A DNA stretch of 64,000 nucleotides from Mycobacterium asiaticum (lineage in GTDB: Bacteria; Actinomycetota; Actinomycetes; Mycobacteriales; Mycobacteriaceae): NCBI RefSeq assembly GCF_001673365.1, contig NZ_LZLS01000156.1, forward strand, positions 1-64,000, written 5' to 3'. Below the pieces are notes generated by a model that saw only the letters and a program-made list of their open reading frames with translations, was not told the origin of the DNA and ran no database searches. Below, in pieces: positions 16,643 to 26,844 of the stretch; position 1 is the stretch's first letter; every line of letters starts with the position of its first letter. The position numbers and the translations under genes are program-made.

Positions 16643-18082
16643 TTGGCGCGATGTCGTAAGGCACTGCTGGCAGTTCCGTTGGCGGTGCTGATCGCATGTG
16701 CTGTGACCCTGATCCCCGCGCTCACACCGGCCCGGGCCGCGGACGCTTTCGGACCGCTGGGCACCCCGAATCCGTTCATGGCACCCAATGGCCTTGCCTC
16801 GATGCACAACGACGCGGGGTCGGCCGATGCCGGACCGCTGCCCGGCCCCGGTGCGAAGCTGGTCCCGATCTTCGCCTTCCCGCTGCTGGCCGCCTGTCCG
16901 ACGATCACCCAGGGCACCGACGGCCTGGTGCTGGCGCTGTGCACGACGATCACCGCTCAGGCCCCGGTGCTGCATCTGATCGATCCCGGCGGCATCCTGC
17001 CCCAAGTCATCCCGCTGGCCAGCATGGACATCGCCAAGGGAGGTCTGCTCGGCGGGGTCTATGCCTACCTGGACAACAAGAATCAGATGGTGCTGATCGA
17101 CGGCACCAACCACCTGTTGCGTATCGCGCACACCAAGGACGAGCGTGGCCGTTGGCAACTGGTCGTCACCGAGTCCACCGACCTGTCTAGCGCGATACCG
17201 CCGGGCGACAGTTCGGTGGGCGTGGTACCCGACTACCAGGGCAACGTCTGGTTCGCCACCGGCAACGGTGTGGTGGGCGTGGCGAAAGCCGGTGGCGGCG
17301 TGGCGAGTTTGACGCTGGGTCAGCAAGTGGCCAACAGCATTTCGGCCTCACCGCAGAACCGCGTCGCGGTGGCAACCACTTTCGCACTTTACGAAATCAA
17401 CCTCAACGGCATGGGCAACCCGCAGGTCGTTTGGTCCCAAAACTATGATCGTGGGCCGGCCCGCAAACCGGGGCAGTTGAGCTGGGGGACCGGTTCTACC
17501 CCAACCTATTTCGGTCCCACCGGGGCTGACTACCTGACCATTGTCGACAACGCCGAACCGCAGGTGCACGCGCTGGTGTACCAAGCTGGCACCGGCACCC
17601 TGCTGTGTCAGCAGACCGTCCTTACTCTGGGTGGGCCGGGCAGCGAGAATTCGCCTATCGGCGCGGGCAATTCGATGTTCATCGCCAGCACCTATGGCTA
17701 CCCCTATCCTGCCGTTCCGGCGGGGGCCGGCCCCGCGGTGCCTGCGACGGCGCCGTTCGTCGGCGGCATGACCCGGGTGGATATGAACAATCCTGGTCCG
17801 GGCTGTCATACGGTGTGGGAGAGCAAGGTTCGTAGCGCTGCGCTGCCACATCTGTCCACCGGCGACGGACTGATCTACACCATCACCCGCATCGGTCTCG
17901 ACCAGACGACACCGGCAGATCTGTTCGCCTACTCCGTCATCGACCCCAACAACGGCAACTTGCTGCACCAGCAACCGAAGTCGGCCACCATCCTCAGCGA
18001 CCCGATTCAAACCGCGTCGATGGTCCTGATGGGCAGCAAGATCATGCAGGGCAATATCACCGGTATCGGCCGCATCGGCTGA
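16643..18082 (+). CDS. secreted protein of unknown function, possible beta-propeller
   Basis: A 480-residue exported protein. The TTG at 16643 is preferred because GGAGG lies 5 nt upstream and because it begins a good signal peptide: RCRK, a hydrophobic core, cleavage after Ala-Arg-Ala near residue 33. The mature chain has recurring blocks of the form 'hydrophobic-GTxxxLY/L', alternating Gly/Asn turns and segments such as GNVWFATGNG and PQVHALVYQAGTGTLLC. These suggest a PQQ- or SMP-30-type beta-propeller, but no catalytic motif is visible. Four Cys may form disulfides. I know no counterpart at this position in M. tuberculosis. A 294-bp gap with no recognised element separates it from the divergent HIT gene. 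Confidence 0.7.
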   Translation: MARCRKALLAVPLAVLIACAVTLIPALTPARAADAFGPLGTPNPFMAPNGLASMHNDAGSADAGPLPGPGAKLVPIFAFPLLAACPTITQGTDGLVLALCTTITAQAPVLHLIDPGGILPQVIPLASMDIAKGGLLGGVYAYLDNKNQMVLIDGTNHLLRIAHTKDERGRWQLVVTESTDLSSAIPPGDSSVGVVPDYQGNVWFATGNGVVGVAKAGGGVASLTLGQQVANSISASPQNRVAVATTFALYEINLNGMGNPQVVWSQNYDRGPARKPGQLSWGTGSTPTYFGPTGADYLTIVDNAEPQVHALVYQAGTGTLLCQQTVLTLGGPGSENSPIGAGNSMFIASTYGYPYPAVPAGAGPAVPATAPFVGGMTRVDMNNPGPGCHTVWESKVRSAALPHLSTGDGLIYTITRIGLDQTTPADLFAYSVIDPNNGNLLHQQPKSATILSDPIQTASMVLMGSKIMQGNITGIGRIG

Positions 18083-18097
18083 CCCTGCTCGCGCAGG

Positions 18098-18514
18098 TCA
18101 CTCCTGACCGAACTTCATCATGTCCAGGTTCCAGTAACCGCGCATATTGTCGATCAGACCCTCGTCGTTCACCCGGTAGGTGAACACGCCGCGCACCTCA
18201 CTGGTGAAGCCACCCTCAAACTTGCTGCGCAGCACCAGGATATGAGCGACCTCGTTCGGCGAGCTGGACGGGAACGTCTCCTCGCAGGTGACCGACAACT
18301 GGTTCGCTGCAATGTTGTTGTCGTAGAAGCCCGCCACCGCCTCTTTGCCCCGAACCCCGTTACCGTCCGGATTGGTGACGGACTTGCCGATCGGGTCTTC
18401 GATGACGACGTCCTCGGCCATCAGCGCCAGCCAACCCTCGCGGTCGTGAGCTTGCACGCACCGCCACGATGACTGCGACGCGGTCAGGGCGGGGGTTTGA
18501 GTCGTCTGGGTCAT
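18098..18514 (-). CDS. SnoaL/ketosteroid-isomerase-like protein (Rv0760c-like)
   Basis: A 138-residue NTF2-like fold protein. The WLALMAEDVVIEDPIG start, the GKEAVAGFYDNNIA helix and the LIDNMRGYWNLDMM end match Rv0760c, a steroid-binding ketosteroid-isomerase-like protein of M. tuberculosis. The real start is ATG 18514, with AGGAG 7 nt upstream; the longer frame into the upstream gene is spurious. It is the last gene of the long minus-strand P450/dehydrogenase run and follows the OYE-like gene by 13 nt, hinting at a steroid-like substrate for the pathway. Confidence 0.85.
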   Translation of the reverse strand: MTQTTQTPALTASQSSWRCVQAHDREGWLALMAEDVVIEDPIGKSVTNPDGNGVRGKEAVAGFYDNNIAANQLSVTCEETFPSSSPNEVAHILVLRSKFEGGFTSEVRGVFTYRVNDEGLIDNMRGYWNLDMMKFGQE

Positions 18515-18527
18515 GGCGATTACTCCT

Positions 18528-20543
18528 TCACTGGATTGCACACGCGGCGCGGGCGCCGTCTTCGGTGGCCTTGCGGATGAGTCCCAAGCCGGTGCAGTCA
18601 CCGGCAGCGTGAACCTCGCTGTGCGGCAACGCATCTAGCAGGGCATCGAACAGAACGGTGTCGGGCTCCACGGTTCCGGCGATTACCACGCTGTCGGCGG
18701 CTAACTCGCGGGATGCCCCTCCGGACGGGCTGAACACAACCGCGCCAGCGGTGATCCGCTCGACGTCGGCCCGCACATGTACGGCGACCCCAAGACGATC
18801 CAGCCGATCCATGTGTTCGGTCTTTCGCTTGTTGCCGACTTCCGGCGCGATGTCCTTGCCGCCCTCCAAAATTGACACGAAACGACCCCGCTGCGCGAGG
18901 AACTCGGCCAACTCGAGTGCGACCAGATCGCCGCCGATGATGACGACCCGACGGCCGACCGGCATCCACGCCCGGGTGGCGAGCCTGACCGCGGCCGGAC
19001 GCATCAGACGCTGCCGCCAGCCGCCCAACAGCCTCCCGTCGACCAACTCCCTTAATCCCGGGCCGGTGCGCACGTGCGGCAATTCGGCACCCGGAATGGT
19101 CGGCACCGCGACGCGACCGCCGGTAGCCACCACCACGGCATCGGGGGACAACGACACCACATCGTCAACTGAGACCGCATGACCGAGGCGTACTTCAGCT
19201 GTGCTGTAACGGATTTCGTCGCACAGGTACTGCAGGAACGGCTGGTTCTCCGGGTGCAGCACGCTCGCCCAGCGCAGTGCGCCACCCAGCTGCCCACCCC
19301 GCTCGTAGAGCGTGACCCGGTGCCCGCGCGCGGACGCTACCCGGGCTGCCTCGAGCCCGGCCGGGCCGCCGCCGATCACCACGACACGCTTGGCGCGAGT
19401 GGTGCGAGGCGCGGCCAGCGTGCGTTCCCTGCCCGTGCGGGGATTGACCGCGCAGTCCACCGCGAAGCGTTGTTCCATTGCGTCGATGCAGTTCTCGCAC
19501 GAGATGCACTTGCGCACCCGGTGCGCCTGGCCGGAGCCGACCTTGACAGCCAGTTCTGCGTCGGCGAGCAGCGGGCGGCCCATCGCGATGAAGTCGGCGC
19601 GCCCGTCGGCCAGGATCTGTTCTGCGCGGAAAGGGTCGTGGATGCGCCCGACCGCGATCACCGGCACATCGACCACCTGCTTGACCGCACTGGCCGCACC
19701 GACATTGAGCTCGTCGCCGTCGTCGGCGCCATTGACCATGCCGGTGACCAGCCGGTCGATGACACCGCCGCTTACGTGAAACGCATTGACCCCCGCGGCG
19801 ACGAGGTCTGGTGCCACGCGCGCTGTTTCGTAGATTGGCCGGCCGCCCGCGACACGTTCGTAGCCCGAGATGCGCAGCGTGATCGGCAGCGCATCCCCGA
19901 TCTCGCTGCGAATCGCGGCGAGGGCCTCCAACACAGCTCGGGTCCGGCCGCGGGCGGAGTGGCCGCTGTACTCGTCGGTGCGTCGATTACGTTGCGGGGC
20001 AAGGAAAGAACCCAGCAACATATAGCCGTGTGCGGCGTGCAGTTCGATACCGTCGTAGCCGGCTTGCACCGCGCGGCGTGCCGCCGCTTTAAACAGGTCG
20101 AGCACCTCGGCGAACTGCGCCGCACTGATCTCCACCGAGGGACGGCCGGTCAGATACGACGGAATCACCGACGGCCCAAGCGATGTGGCGCCGAACATCT
20201 CCGGTCCCAGACCGTCGGGCCCGGCGTGCACGAGCTGCGGCTGAATCTTGGCGCCGTGTTCGTGCACTGCCTCCGCCAGAGCCCGGTGTGCGTCGACCGC
20301 AGCGTCAGTGCCCAGGTGGAGCCCGCCCGGGGTTTCCGGATGCCGCGGATCGATTCCGGTGGCGCCCACCGTGATCAGCCCGACGCCACCCTTGGCCCGG
20401 GCGGCGAAGTAGTCACGGGTGCGCTCCGACGGCAGACCGTCGGGGGTGCCGTACATCGTCTCCATCGGAGACATCACCACCCGGTTGCGCACCCGCATGG
20501 CGCCGATTCGCCCCGGCGCCAACAGGTGCGGAAAGCCGGCCAC
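18528..20543 (-). CDS. Old Yellow Enzyme-type FMN/FAD/4Fe-4S oxidoreductase (2,4-dienoyl-CoA reductase-like)
   Basis: A 671-residue multidomain flavoenzyme. Residues 1-345 are an OYE-type TIM barrel with HAAHGY(M)L and FLAPQRN motifs. Next come Cys residues in CISCENC plus a later Cys before AVNP, which should bind a 4Fe-4S cluster. An FAD-binding GGGPAGLEAARVAS site follows near residue 390 and a second Rossmann motif (VVIIGGDLVALELAEF) for NAD(P)H. This is the plan of FadH dienoyl-CoA reductase and trimethylamine dehydrogenase. The start is GTG 20543 with a weak SD, 14 nt after adhB. I do not recall this gene between Rv0760c and adhB in M. tuberculosis. Confidence 0.85.
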   Translation of the reverse strand: MAGFPHLLAPGRIGAMRVRNRVVMSPMETMYGTPDGLPSERTRDYFAARAKGGVGLITVGATGIDPRHPETPGGLHLGTDAAVDAHRALAEAVHEHGAKIQPQLVHAGPDGLGPEMFGATSLGPSVIPSYLTGRPSVEISAAQFAEVLDLFKAAARRAVQAGYDGIELHAAHGYMLLGSFLAPQRNRRTDEYSGHSARGRTRAVLEALAAIRSEIGDALPITLRISGYERVAGGRPIYETARVAPDLVAAGVNAFHVSGGVIDRLVTGMVNGADDGDELNVGAASAVKQVVDVPVIAVGRIHDPFRAEQILADGRADFIAMGRPLLADAELAVKVGSGQAHRVRKCISCENCIDAMEQRFAVDCAVNPRTGRERTLAAPRTTRAKRVVVIGGGPAGLEAARVASARGHRVTLYERGGQLGGALRWASVLHPENQPFLQYLCDEIRYSTAEVRLGHAVSVDDVVSLSPDAVVVATGGRVAVPTIPGAELPHVRTGPGLRELVDGRLLGGWRQRLMRPAAVRLATRAWMPVGRRVVIIGGDLVALELAEFLAQRGRFVSILEGGKDIAPEVGNKRKTEHMDRLDRLGVAVHVRADVERITAGAVVFSPSGGASRELAADSVVIAGTVEPDTVLFDALLDALPHSEVHAAGDCTGLGLIRKATEDGARAACAIQ

Positions 20544-20557
20544 CCGGGACCGCGTGG

Positions 20558-21685
20558 TTACCGGTCGGCGTCGGTGAACCGGATGACGCCGCGAATGTTC
20601 TTGCCCTCCAGCATGTCCTGGTAACCCTCGTTGATCTGCTCCAGGCGGTACTGGGTGGTGACCATGTCGTCCAGGTTGAGCTTGCCGGCCTTGTACATCG
20701 CCAGCAGCTGCGGGATGTCGTACTGCGGGTTGCCGCCACCAAAGATGGTGCCCTGCAAATTCTTCTGCATCAGGGTCAGCATTGCCAGGTTCAGATTGAC
20801 GTTGGTGTCCAGCAGGCTGCCGATGGCGGTCACCACACAGGTGCCGCCCTTCTGGGTGATGTTGAGGTAGTTGTCGATGTCGGCGCCCTGCAGCTCACCG
20901 ACGGTGACGATCACCTTGTGCGCCATCAGGCCGTACGTCACTTCCATGATGCCCATCAAGGCGGCGTTGATGTCCGGGTAGACATGCGTGGCCCCGAACT
21001 TCAGTGCCTGGTCGCGCTTCCACTCGACCGGGTCGATCGCGAAGATGTAGCGGGCACCCGCGGCGACCGCGCCCTGCAGGGCGGCCATGCCGACCCCGCC
21101 GACGCCGACGATCGCGACGTCCTGGCCCGGCCGGATGTCGGCGGTACGGACCGCCGAGCCGTAGCCGGTGGTGACGCCGCAGCCCACCAGCGCGGCCACC
21201 TCGAACGGGACCGACGGGTCGATCTTCACCACCGAGCTGCGGTGCACGACCATGTACGGCGAGAAGGTCCCCAGCAGCGTCATCGGGAAAACGTTCTCCC
21301 CGCGGGCCTGGATGCGGAAGGTGCCGTCGGATACCGCGGCGCCGCCCAGCAGGCCGGCGCCTAGGTCACACAGGTTGCGCATGCCCGCCTGACAGGTCGG
21401 GCACTGCCCACAGGACGGGATGAACGACAGCACCACGTGGTCGCCGGGAGCGATGTCCTCCACGCCGGGGCCGACCTCGGTGACGATGCCGGCGCCCTCG
21501 TGCCCACCGAGCACCGGGAAGCCGCCCATCGGGATGCCGCCGGTCACCAGATGGTGGTCGGAATGGCACATGCCCGCCGCTTCCATCTGGATCTTGACCT
21601 CGTCTTTTACGGGGTCGCCGATCTCGATTTCCTCGATGGACCACGGCTGGTTGAATTCCCAGATCAGTGCGCCTTTTGTCTTCAC
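20558..21685 (-). CDS. adhB: NDMA-dependent, zinc-containing alcohol dehydrogenase AdhB
   Basis: A 375-residue medium-chain alcohol dehydrogenase (Rv0761c-like). The catalytic-zinc ligands are Cys in AGMCHSDHH and His in GGHEGAG. The structural-zinc Cys cluster is CGQCPTCQAGMRNLC, and the GVGGVG motif binds NAD. Family members in actinobacteria oxidise alcohols or formaldehyde with tightly bound nicotinamide cofactor. The start is GTG 21685; a clear SD is missing. A 161-nt gap with a stem-loop separates it from the preceding SnoaL-like gene, so it may have its own promoter. Confidence 0.93.
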   Translation of the reverse strand: MKTKGALIWEFNQPWSIEEIEIGDPVKDEVKIQMEAAGMCHSDHHLVTGGIPMGGFPVLGGHEGAGIVTEVGPGVEDIAPGDHVVLSFIPSCGQCPTCQAGMRNLCDLGAGLLGGAAVSDGTFRIQARGENVFPMTLLGTFSPYMVVHRSSVVKIDPSVPFEVAALVGCGVTTGYGSAVRTADIRPGQDVAIVGVGGVGMAALQGAVAAGARYIFAIDPVEWKRDQALKFGATHVYPDINAALMGIMEVTYGLMAHKVIVTVGELQGADIDNYLNITQKGGTCVVTAIGSLLDTNVNLNLAMLTLMQKNLQGTIFGGGNPQYDIPQLLAMYKAGKLNLDDMVTTQYRLEQINEGYQDMLEGKNIRGVIRFTDADR

Positions 21686-21756
21686 GGTGGACCAGACCCC
21701 ATTTCGCCTTTGAATTGAGTAATGCCTGGCCTAATCATGCCCGGCACGGTGGTGAC

Positions 21757-21774
21757 GAGTGCCACAGGGCACTC
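21757..21774. terminator. stem-loop between SnoaL-like gene and adhB
   Basis: GAGTGCC-ACAG-GGCACTC is a perfect 7-bp stem with a 4-nt loop, followed by TTTT on the plus strand and preceded by AAAA on the minus strand. Transcription here runs on the minus strand, where no U tract follows, so it may be a pause, partial terminator or RNA-processing site within the run. Confidence 0.4.
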
Positions 21775-21846
21775 TTTTCGGTCAGCATAGCGCAGTGAGG
21801 CAAACAAATGCTTGGTTGGGTGCGCGCTACGAGTTCGGTAAGCGGC

Positions 21847-22398
21847 TCACCAGATCGGGGCGGGCGCTTCACCCAGCGGGTAGTAGCCCGGCAGCTTCTC
21901 GCCGGCCAGGCTACGTTCGATCCGCTGCTGCATGCCCGCAGACAACTTCCCGGCCTTCATCAGCTTCAGATACAGCGCCTGGACGTGGCCGAAGTCGAAG
22001 AAGTCGCGCTGCCACTCGATCTTGGCGTCGGCGTTGAGACGGAACCAACTGCCGCCGATGCCGTAGATCTCGTATTCGTCGTCGGCGGCTTCTCCCGTCT
22101 TCGCAATCTGCTTCCAGAAACCGACGATCTCGCCCAGCTTGTCGTCGATGAGCACCCGTTGATACGGGTACTGCCAATTTTCCAGGCCCGCCATCTCCAG
22201 CCCGAGCGCGATCTCGCGGATCTCCTCGATGCCGACGCACATCACGTCTTCCTTGGGCCCGATGTTCCAGCCGTAAGTGGCGTCGTCGGCGTAGAAGTCG
22301 GCTAGATTCGTCCAGTCGCCTTCGCGCTCGGCCGTCCGGTTGGCTTCCAGCCAGCGTTCCACCCAGGCCTCTAGGTCCTCGCGGGGCAGTGACGGCAT
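21847..22398 (-). CDS. SnoaL/NTF2-like conserved protein (Rv0762c-like)
   Basis: A 183-residue protein, the length and position of Rv0762c. The N-terminal EDLEAWVERWLEANR helix, the DFYADDATYGWNIGP strand and the YEIYGIGGSWFRL core fit an NTF2-like cone fold used for small hydrophobic ligands. No catalytic pair is obvious. The ATG at 22398 has GGGAG 8 nt upstream and almost overlaps the end of the ferredoxin gene (2-nt gap). Its position in the P450 run suggests a pathway role such as isomerase, hydratase or ligand carrier. Confidence 0.8.
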   Translation of the reverse strand: MPSLPREDLEAWVERWLEANRTAEREGDWTNLADFYADDATYGWNIGPKEDVMCVGIEEIREIALGLEMAGLENWQYPYQRVLIDDKLGEIVGFWKQIAKTGEAADDEYEIYGIGGSWFRLNADAKIEWQRDFFDFGHVQALYLKLMKAGKLSAGMQQRIERSLAGEKLPGYYPLGEAPAPIW

Positions 22399-22400
22399 GA

Positions 22401-23963
<1,563 letters not shown>

Positions 23964-23967
<4 letters not shown>

Positions 23968-24788
23968 GTATTCAGCGCTTCCTCATCGACTTTCAGCTGC
24001 TGACGTTCTTTCGTCGCACTCAAGGGGGCTTCGGGCTGCAGCTCCATGTTGACGACGAAACCGCCCCGGGGCGTCTCCGCGACGAAGGTGATGGCCCGGG
24101 CCAGATCGGCCGCCCGCAGGAAGTAGTCGTGGCGGGCTTGCCCCCACTTGGCCCAGTCCTCAAGCGCGGGCGCGATCAGTTCGGCGGGCAAGCTCCAACC
24201 CATCGCGGTCTTCGTCGGGCCCGGGTGCACGATCGATGCACGCACGCCGGTGCCCTCGAGTTCCATCTGCAGGTTGGTCACCATGGCGACCAAGGCAGCC
24301 TTGGCCGCACCGTAGGCACCCATGTGCGGACGCTGACGCAAGGCCACGTCGGAACCGACGAAAATCAGGTCACCGCGCTGCCTTTCCAGCATTCCGGGCA
24401 GTACCGCGGTGGCCAACCGGTTGGCGCCGATCAGGTGGATCTGCAGTTGCGACTCGAAACTGTCCGTGTCGATCTCGTGTAGCTTCCCGAAGTGGGTGTC
24501 ACCGGCGCCGGTGACCAGAACTTCGATGTCGCCGAGCTGCTCGGTGGCTTGCCGCACAAAGCTTTTGACCGATTCCGGCTCGGTGACGTCGAGCGGCAGG
24601 GCCACCGCCTCGCCTCCATCGGCCCGGATCTTGTCGACGATCTCCTGGCACTTCTCCACTCGTCGGGCACCCAGCGCAACCGGAAAGCCGTGCGCCGCAA
24701 GCTCGGTCGCGGTGGCGGCTCCGATGCCCGAGGACGCGCCGGCCACGATCGCGGGCCTGCGCGCGGGGTGTGGGTCGAAGCGGGGCAT
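23964..24788 (-). CDS. short-chain dehydrogenase/reductase (Rv0765c-like)
   Basis: A 274-residue SDR. The cofactor loop AGASSGIG is near residue 17, the VTGAGD strand lies in place of the usual NNAG, the catalytic Ser is in FVGSDVAL, and YGAAK holds the Tyr and Lys. The Arg in ALGARRVEK after beta-2 favours NADP(H). It abuts the cyp123 stop codon upstream and overlaps cyp51 by 4 nt downstream. It likely oxidises or reduces the hydroxyl of a P450 product; substrate unknown. Confidence 0.88.
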
Positions 24789-26003
24789 CTAGGAAACCTC
24801 CACTGTCATGGGTAGGTGGGCGAACCCGCGGACATTGCTGGAGTGGACGCGGACGGCGTTGGCCTCGTCCACTTCGTATCCACGGATTCGCTTGAATAGT
24901 TCGGTGAGCGCCACCCGGGCTTCCATCCGGGCCAGGTGGGCTCCAAGGCAAAAGTGTGCCCCGCTGCCGAAACTCAGTAACTTGGAACCGATATCACGGC
25001 CGATCAGGTAATCGTCAGGATTTTCGAACACCCGCTCGTCACGGTGGGCCGAGCCCGGAAGCAGCAGCAGCACATCACCTTCGGGAATGGTGGTGTCGTA
25101 GAGGGTGAGCTCGCCGGAGACGACTCGGGCCAGGATCTGGCTCGATGTGTCGTAGCGCAGAGTCTCCTCGACCCATAGCGGTATGCGGGTCAGGTCCGCG
25201 TACACGGGAGTCAGCTGGTCCGGATTCTTGTGCCCCCAGAATGCGGCATTGGCAAGGAGTTTGGTGGTCGTCTCGTTGCCGGCGATCACCATCAGGAACA
25301 TGAAGCCGAGGACTTCCTCGTCGGTGAGCCGGTCGCCGTCGATCTCGGCTTCCAGCAACGCCGAAGTCAGGTCGTCGGTCAGCTTCTTGCGCCGCTCGGC
25401 GATCATGCCCTGGTAGTAGACGATCAGGTTGATCGACGCCTCGATCGCCGACGCCGGCACGTCGTTGACACCGTCTTCACGGTGCATCACGCCGTCGGCC
25501 ATGGCGCGGATGCTGTCTCGGTCTGGCTCCGGCACACCCATCAGTTCCGAGATCACGTCCATCGGCAGCTTGCCGGCAAACTCGGCGACATAGTCGACGG
25601 TGCCTGAACCGGCCTTGTCCATCATCACGTCTAGGTGCTGCACGGCGAGTTCGGTCACCCGCGGTTCGAGTTCGCGAATCCGTCTGGGCGTGAACCCCTT
25701 TGACACCAGCGTTCGCAGCCGCAGGTGCGCCGGGTCGTCCATCGCCAGGAACGACATCGTTTTCGACGCGTGCGGGCCACGGGAAATGGGATCCAGGGCC
25801 ACGCCGTCGCGGTTGGACAACGTGGTGCTGTTGCGGAAGCCCTGATGCACGTCGCTGTGCCGGGACAAAGCCCAGAACCCCAGCGTTTCATTGTGATACA
25901 GCGGCGCCTCGTCGCGCAGCCGCCGGTAATACGGGTACGGATCCTCGTGGAAGTCGTAGTCGTAGGGATCCATGATCACGGGATCTCCGACATGAATAGT
26001 CAT
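24789..26003 (-). CDS. cyp123: cytochrome P450 CYP123
   Basis: A 404-residue bacterial P450 (Rv0766c-like). The I-helix AGNETTTK motif carries the acid-alcohol-type proton relay, with Glu-Thr. ETLRYD holds the ExxR pair and FGSGAHFCLGAHLARME is the heme loop. The substrate is unknown; CYP123 of M. tuberculosis is an orphan. Its ATG overlaps the upstream tetR stop by 4 nt, so its expression follows the regulator directly. Confidence 0.93.
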   Translation of the reverse strand: MTIHVGDPVIMDPYDYDFHEDPYPYYRRLRDEAPLYHNETLGFWALSRHSDVHQGFRNSTTLSNRDGVALDPISRGPHASKTMSFLAMDDPAHLRLRTLVSKGFTPRRIRELEPRVTELAVQHLDVMMDKAGSGTVDYVAEFAGKLPMDVISELMGVPEPDRDSIRAMADGVMHREDGVNDVPASAIEASINLIVYYQGMIAERRKKLTDDLTSALLEAEIDGDRLTDEEVLGFMFLMVIAGNETTTKLLANAAFWGHKNPDQLTPVYADLTRIPLWVEETLRYDTSSQILARVVSGELTLYDTTIPEGDVLLLLPGSAHRDERVFENPDDYLIGRDIGSKLLSFGSGAHFCLGAHLARMEARVALTELFKRIRGYEVDEANAVRVHSSNVRGFAHLPMTVEVS

Positions 26004-26626
26004 GCATCACCGCCCTTTTCGGCTCCAGCCAGAATGAGGCTCACCACATCGGCCAACCGGTCGGCGATCTCGTGATAGGTGAACTCCCCGCTGCCGGCCT
26101 GAACCAGAGCGCCGAAGAACGCCATTTGCAGAGCGGACACAGTCCCGGGTTGGGCGCCCGGCCCCATCGCGGAGGCGACACGACGATGGATCTCCGCGCC
26201 GATCCGGTCGCGCACCGCGCGTACCGCCGGGTCGGTGCCACCGCCCATCAGCGCCGCCGTGCAGGCGGTGCCGACCTCGGGCTCATCGGCGACCACCAGG
26301 GCCAGGTGCCGCAGCGCCTGATCGACCCGGGCATGCATGGGCTCGTTGACGTCGGTGAAGTAGGGAACCTGCCGGACCAGATCCAGGTAGATCTCGGCAA
26401 TCAGGTGGTTCTTCGAGGAGAAGTACGTGTAGGCGGTCGCCGGCGCGACTTTGGCGCGAGCCGCAACCATGCGCACGGTCAGATCCGCGTAAGCGTTCTC
26501 CCGCATCGTCTCCATGCCGGCGGCGAGCACTTTGCGGAAGGTTTCTTCCTGGCGGCGATTCCGCGGCATTCGCTGGGCTTGCTGCTCGGCCGGGTCGGTA
26601 TTCGAAACCAGTGCATCGCTGGACAC
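26000..26626 (-). CDS. TetR family regulator (Rv0767c-like)
   Basis: A 208-residue TetR protein. The N-terminal QEETFRKVLAAGMETMRE helix, LTVRMVAARAKVAPATAYTYF recognition region (split over helices 2-3) and SSKNHLIAEIY are typical. The C-terminal half should bind a small lipophilic ligand. The GTG at 26626 has no SD but TAGTTT lies exactly 6 nt upstream, so it is probably leaderless. A GGACA-CA-TGTCC palindrome overlaps that start, which implies autoregulation; a second copy lies before aldA. It is the first gene of the cyp123-cyp51-adhB run. Confidence 0.9.
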   Translation of the reverse strand: MSSDALVSNTDPAEQQAQRMPRNRRQEETFRKVLAAGMETMRENAYADLTVRMVAARAKVAPATAYTYFSSKNHLIAEIYLDLVRQVPYFTDVNEPMHARVDQALRHLALVVADEPEVGTACTAALMGGGTDPAVRAVRDRIGAEIHRRVASAMGPGAQPGTVSALQMAFFGALVQAGSGEFTYHEIADRLADVVSLILAGAEKGGDA

Positions 26627-26632
26627 ATGTCC
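26621..26632. promoter_or_regulatory. GGACA-N2-TGTCC palindrome, probable TetR operator 1
   Basis: GGACACATGTCC overlaps the GTG start and inferred transcription start of the tetR gene. The same half-sites with the same 2-bp spacer recur at 26780-26791. Confidence 0.65.
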
Positions 26633-26638
26633 AAACTA
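26633..26638 (-). promoter_or_regulatory. -10 element of leaderless promoter for the tetR-cyp123 run
   Basis: The minus strand reads TAGTTT, then GGACAT, then GTG. This is the TAnnnT-N6-start pattern, and it partly overlaps operator 1 so bound repressor would block RNA polymerase. Confidence 0.5.
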
Positions 26639-26779
26639 GAGGATAGTCACGACGAGAAGCAAGCCTAGGGGCCAAAAACGCGGGTTAACTAGGATGATCA
26701 GGTCAGAGCGTCACGCTCGGCGGGGGTGGGCTCTTGCACCGCCACCAACGGTGAGGCTATGGTTCGGAGGAGCAATATC

Positions 26780-26791
26780 GGACACTTGTCC
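26780..26791. promoter_or_regulatory. GGACA-N2-TGTCC palindrome, probable TetR operator 2
   Basis: GGACACTTGTCC lies 54 nt before the aldA ATG in the same divergent intergenic region as operator 1, 147 nt away between centres corrected by about 12 nt. It would let one TetR protein control both arms. Confidence 0.65.
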
Positions 26792-26844
26792 ATTCGGATG
26801 GATTCTCGCCTTCCGAGGCCGAGCGCACCTGGTGGGAGTACTAC

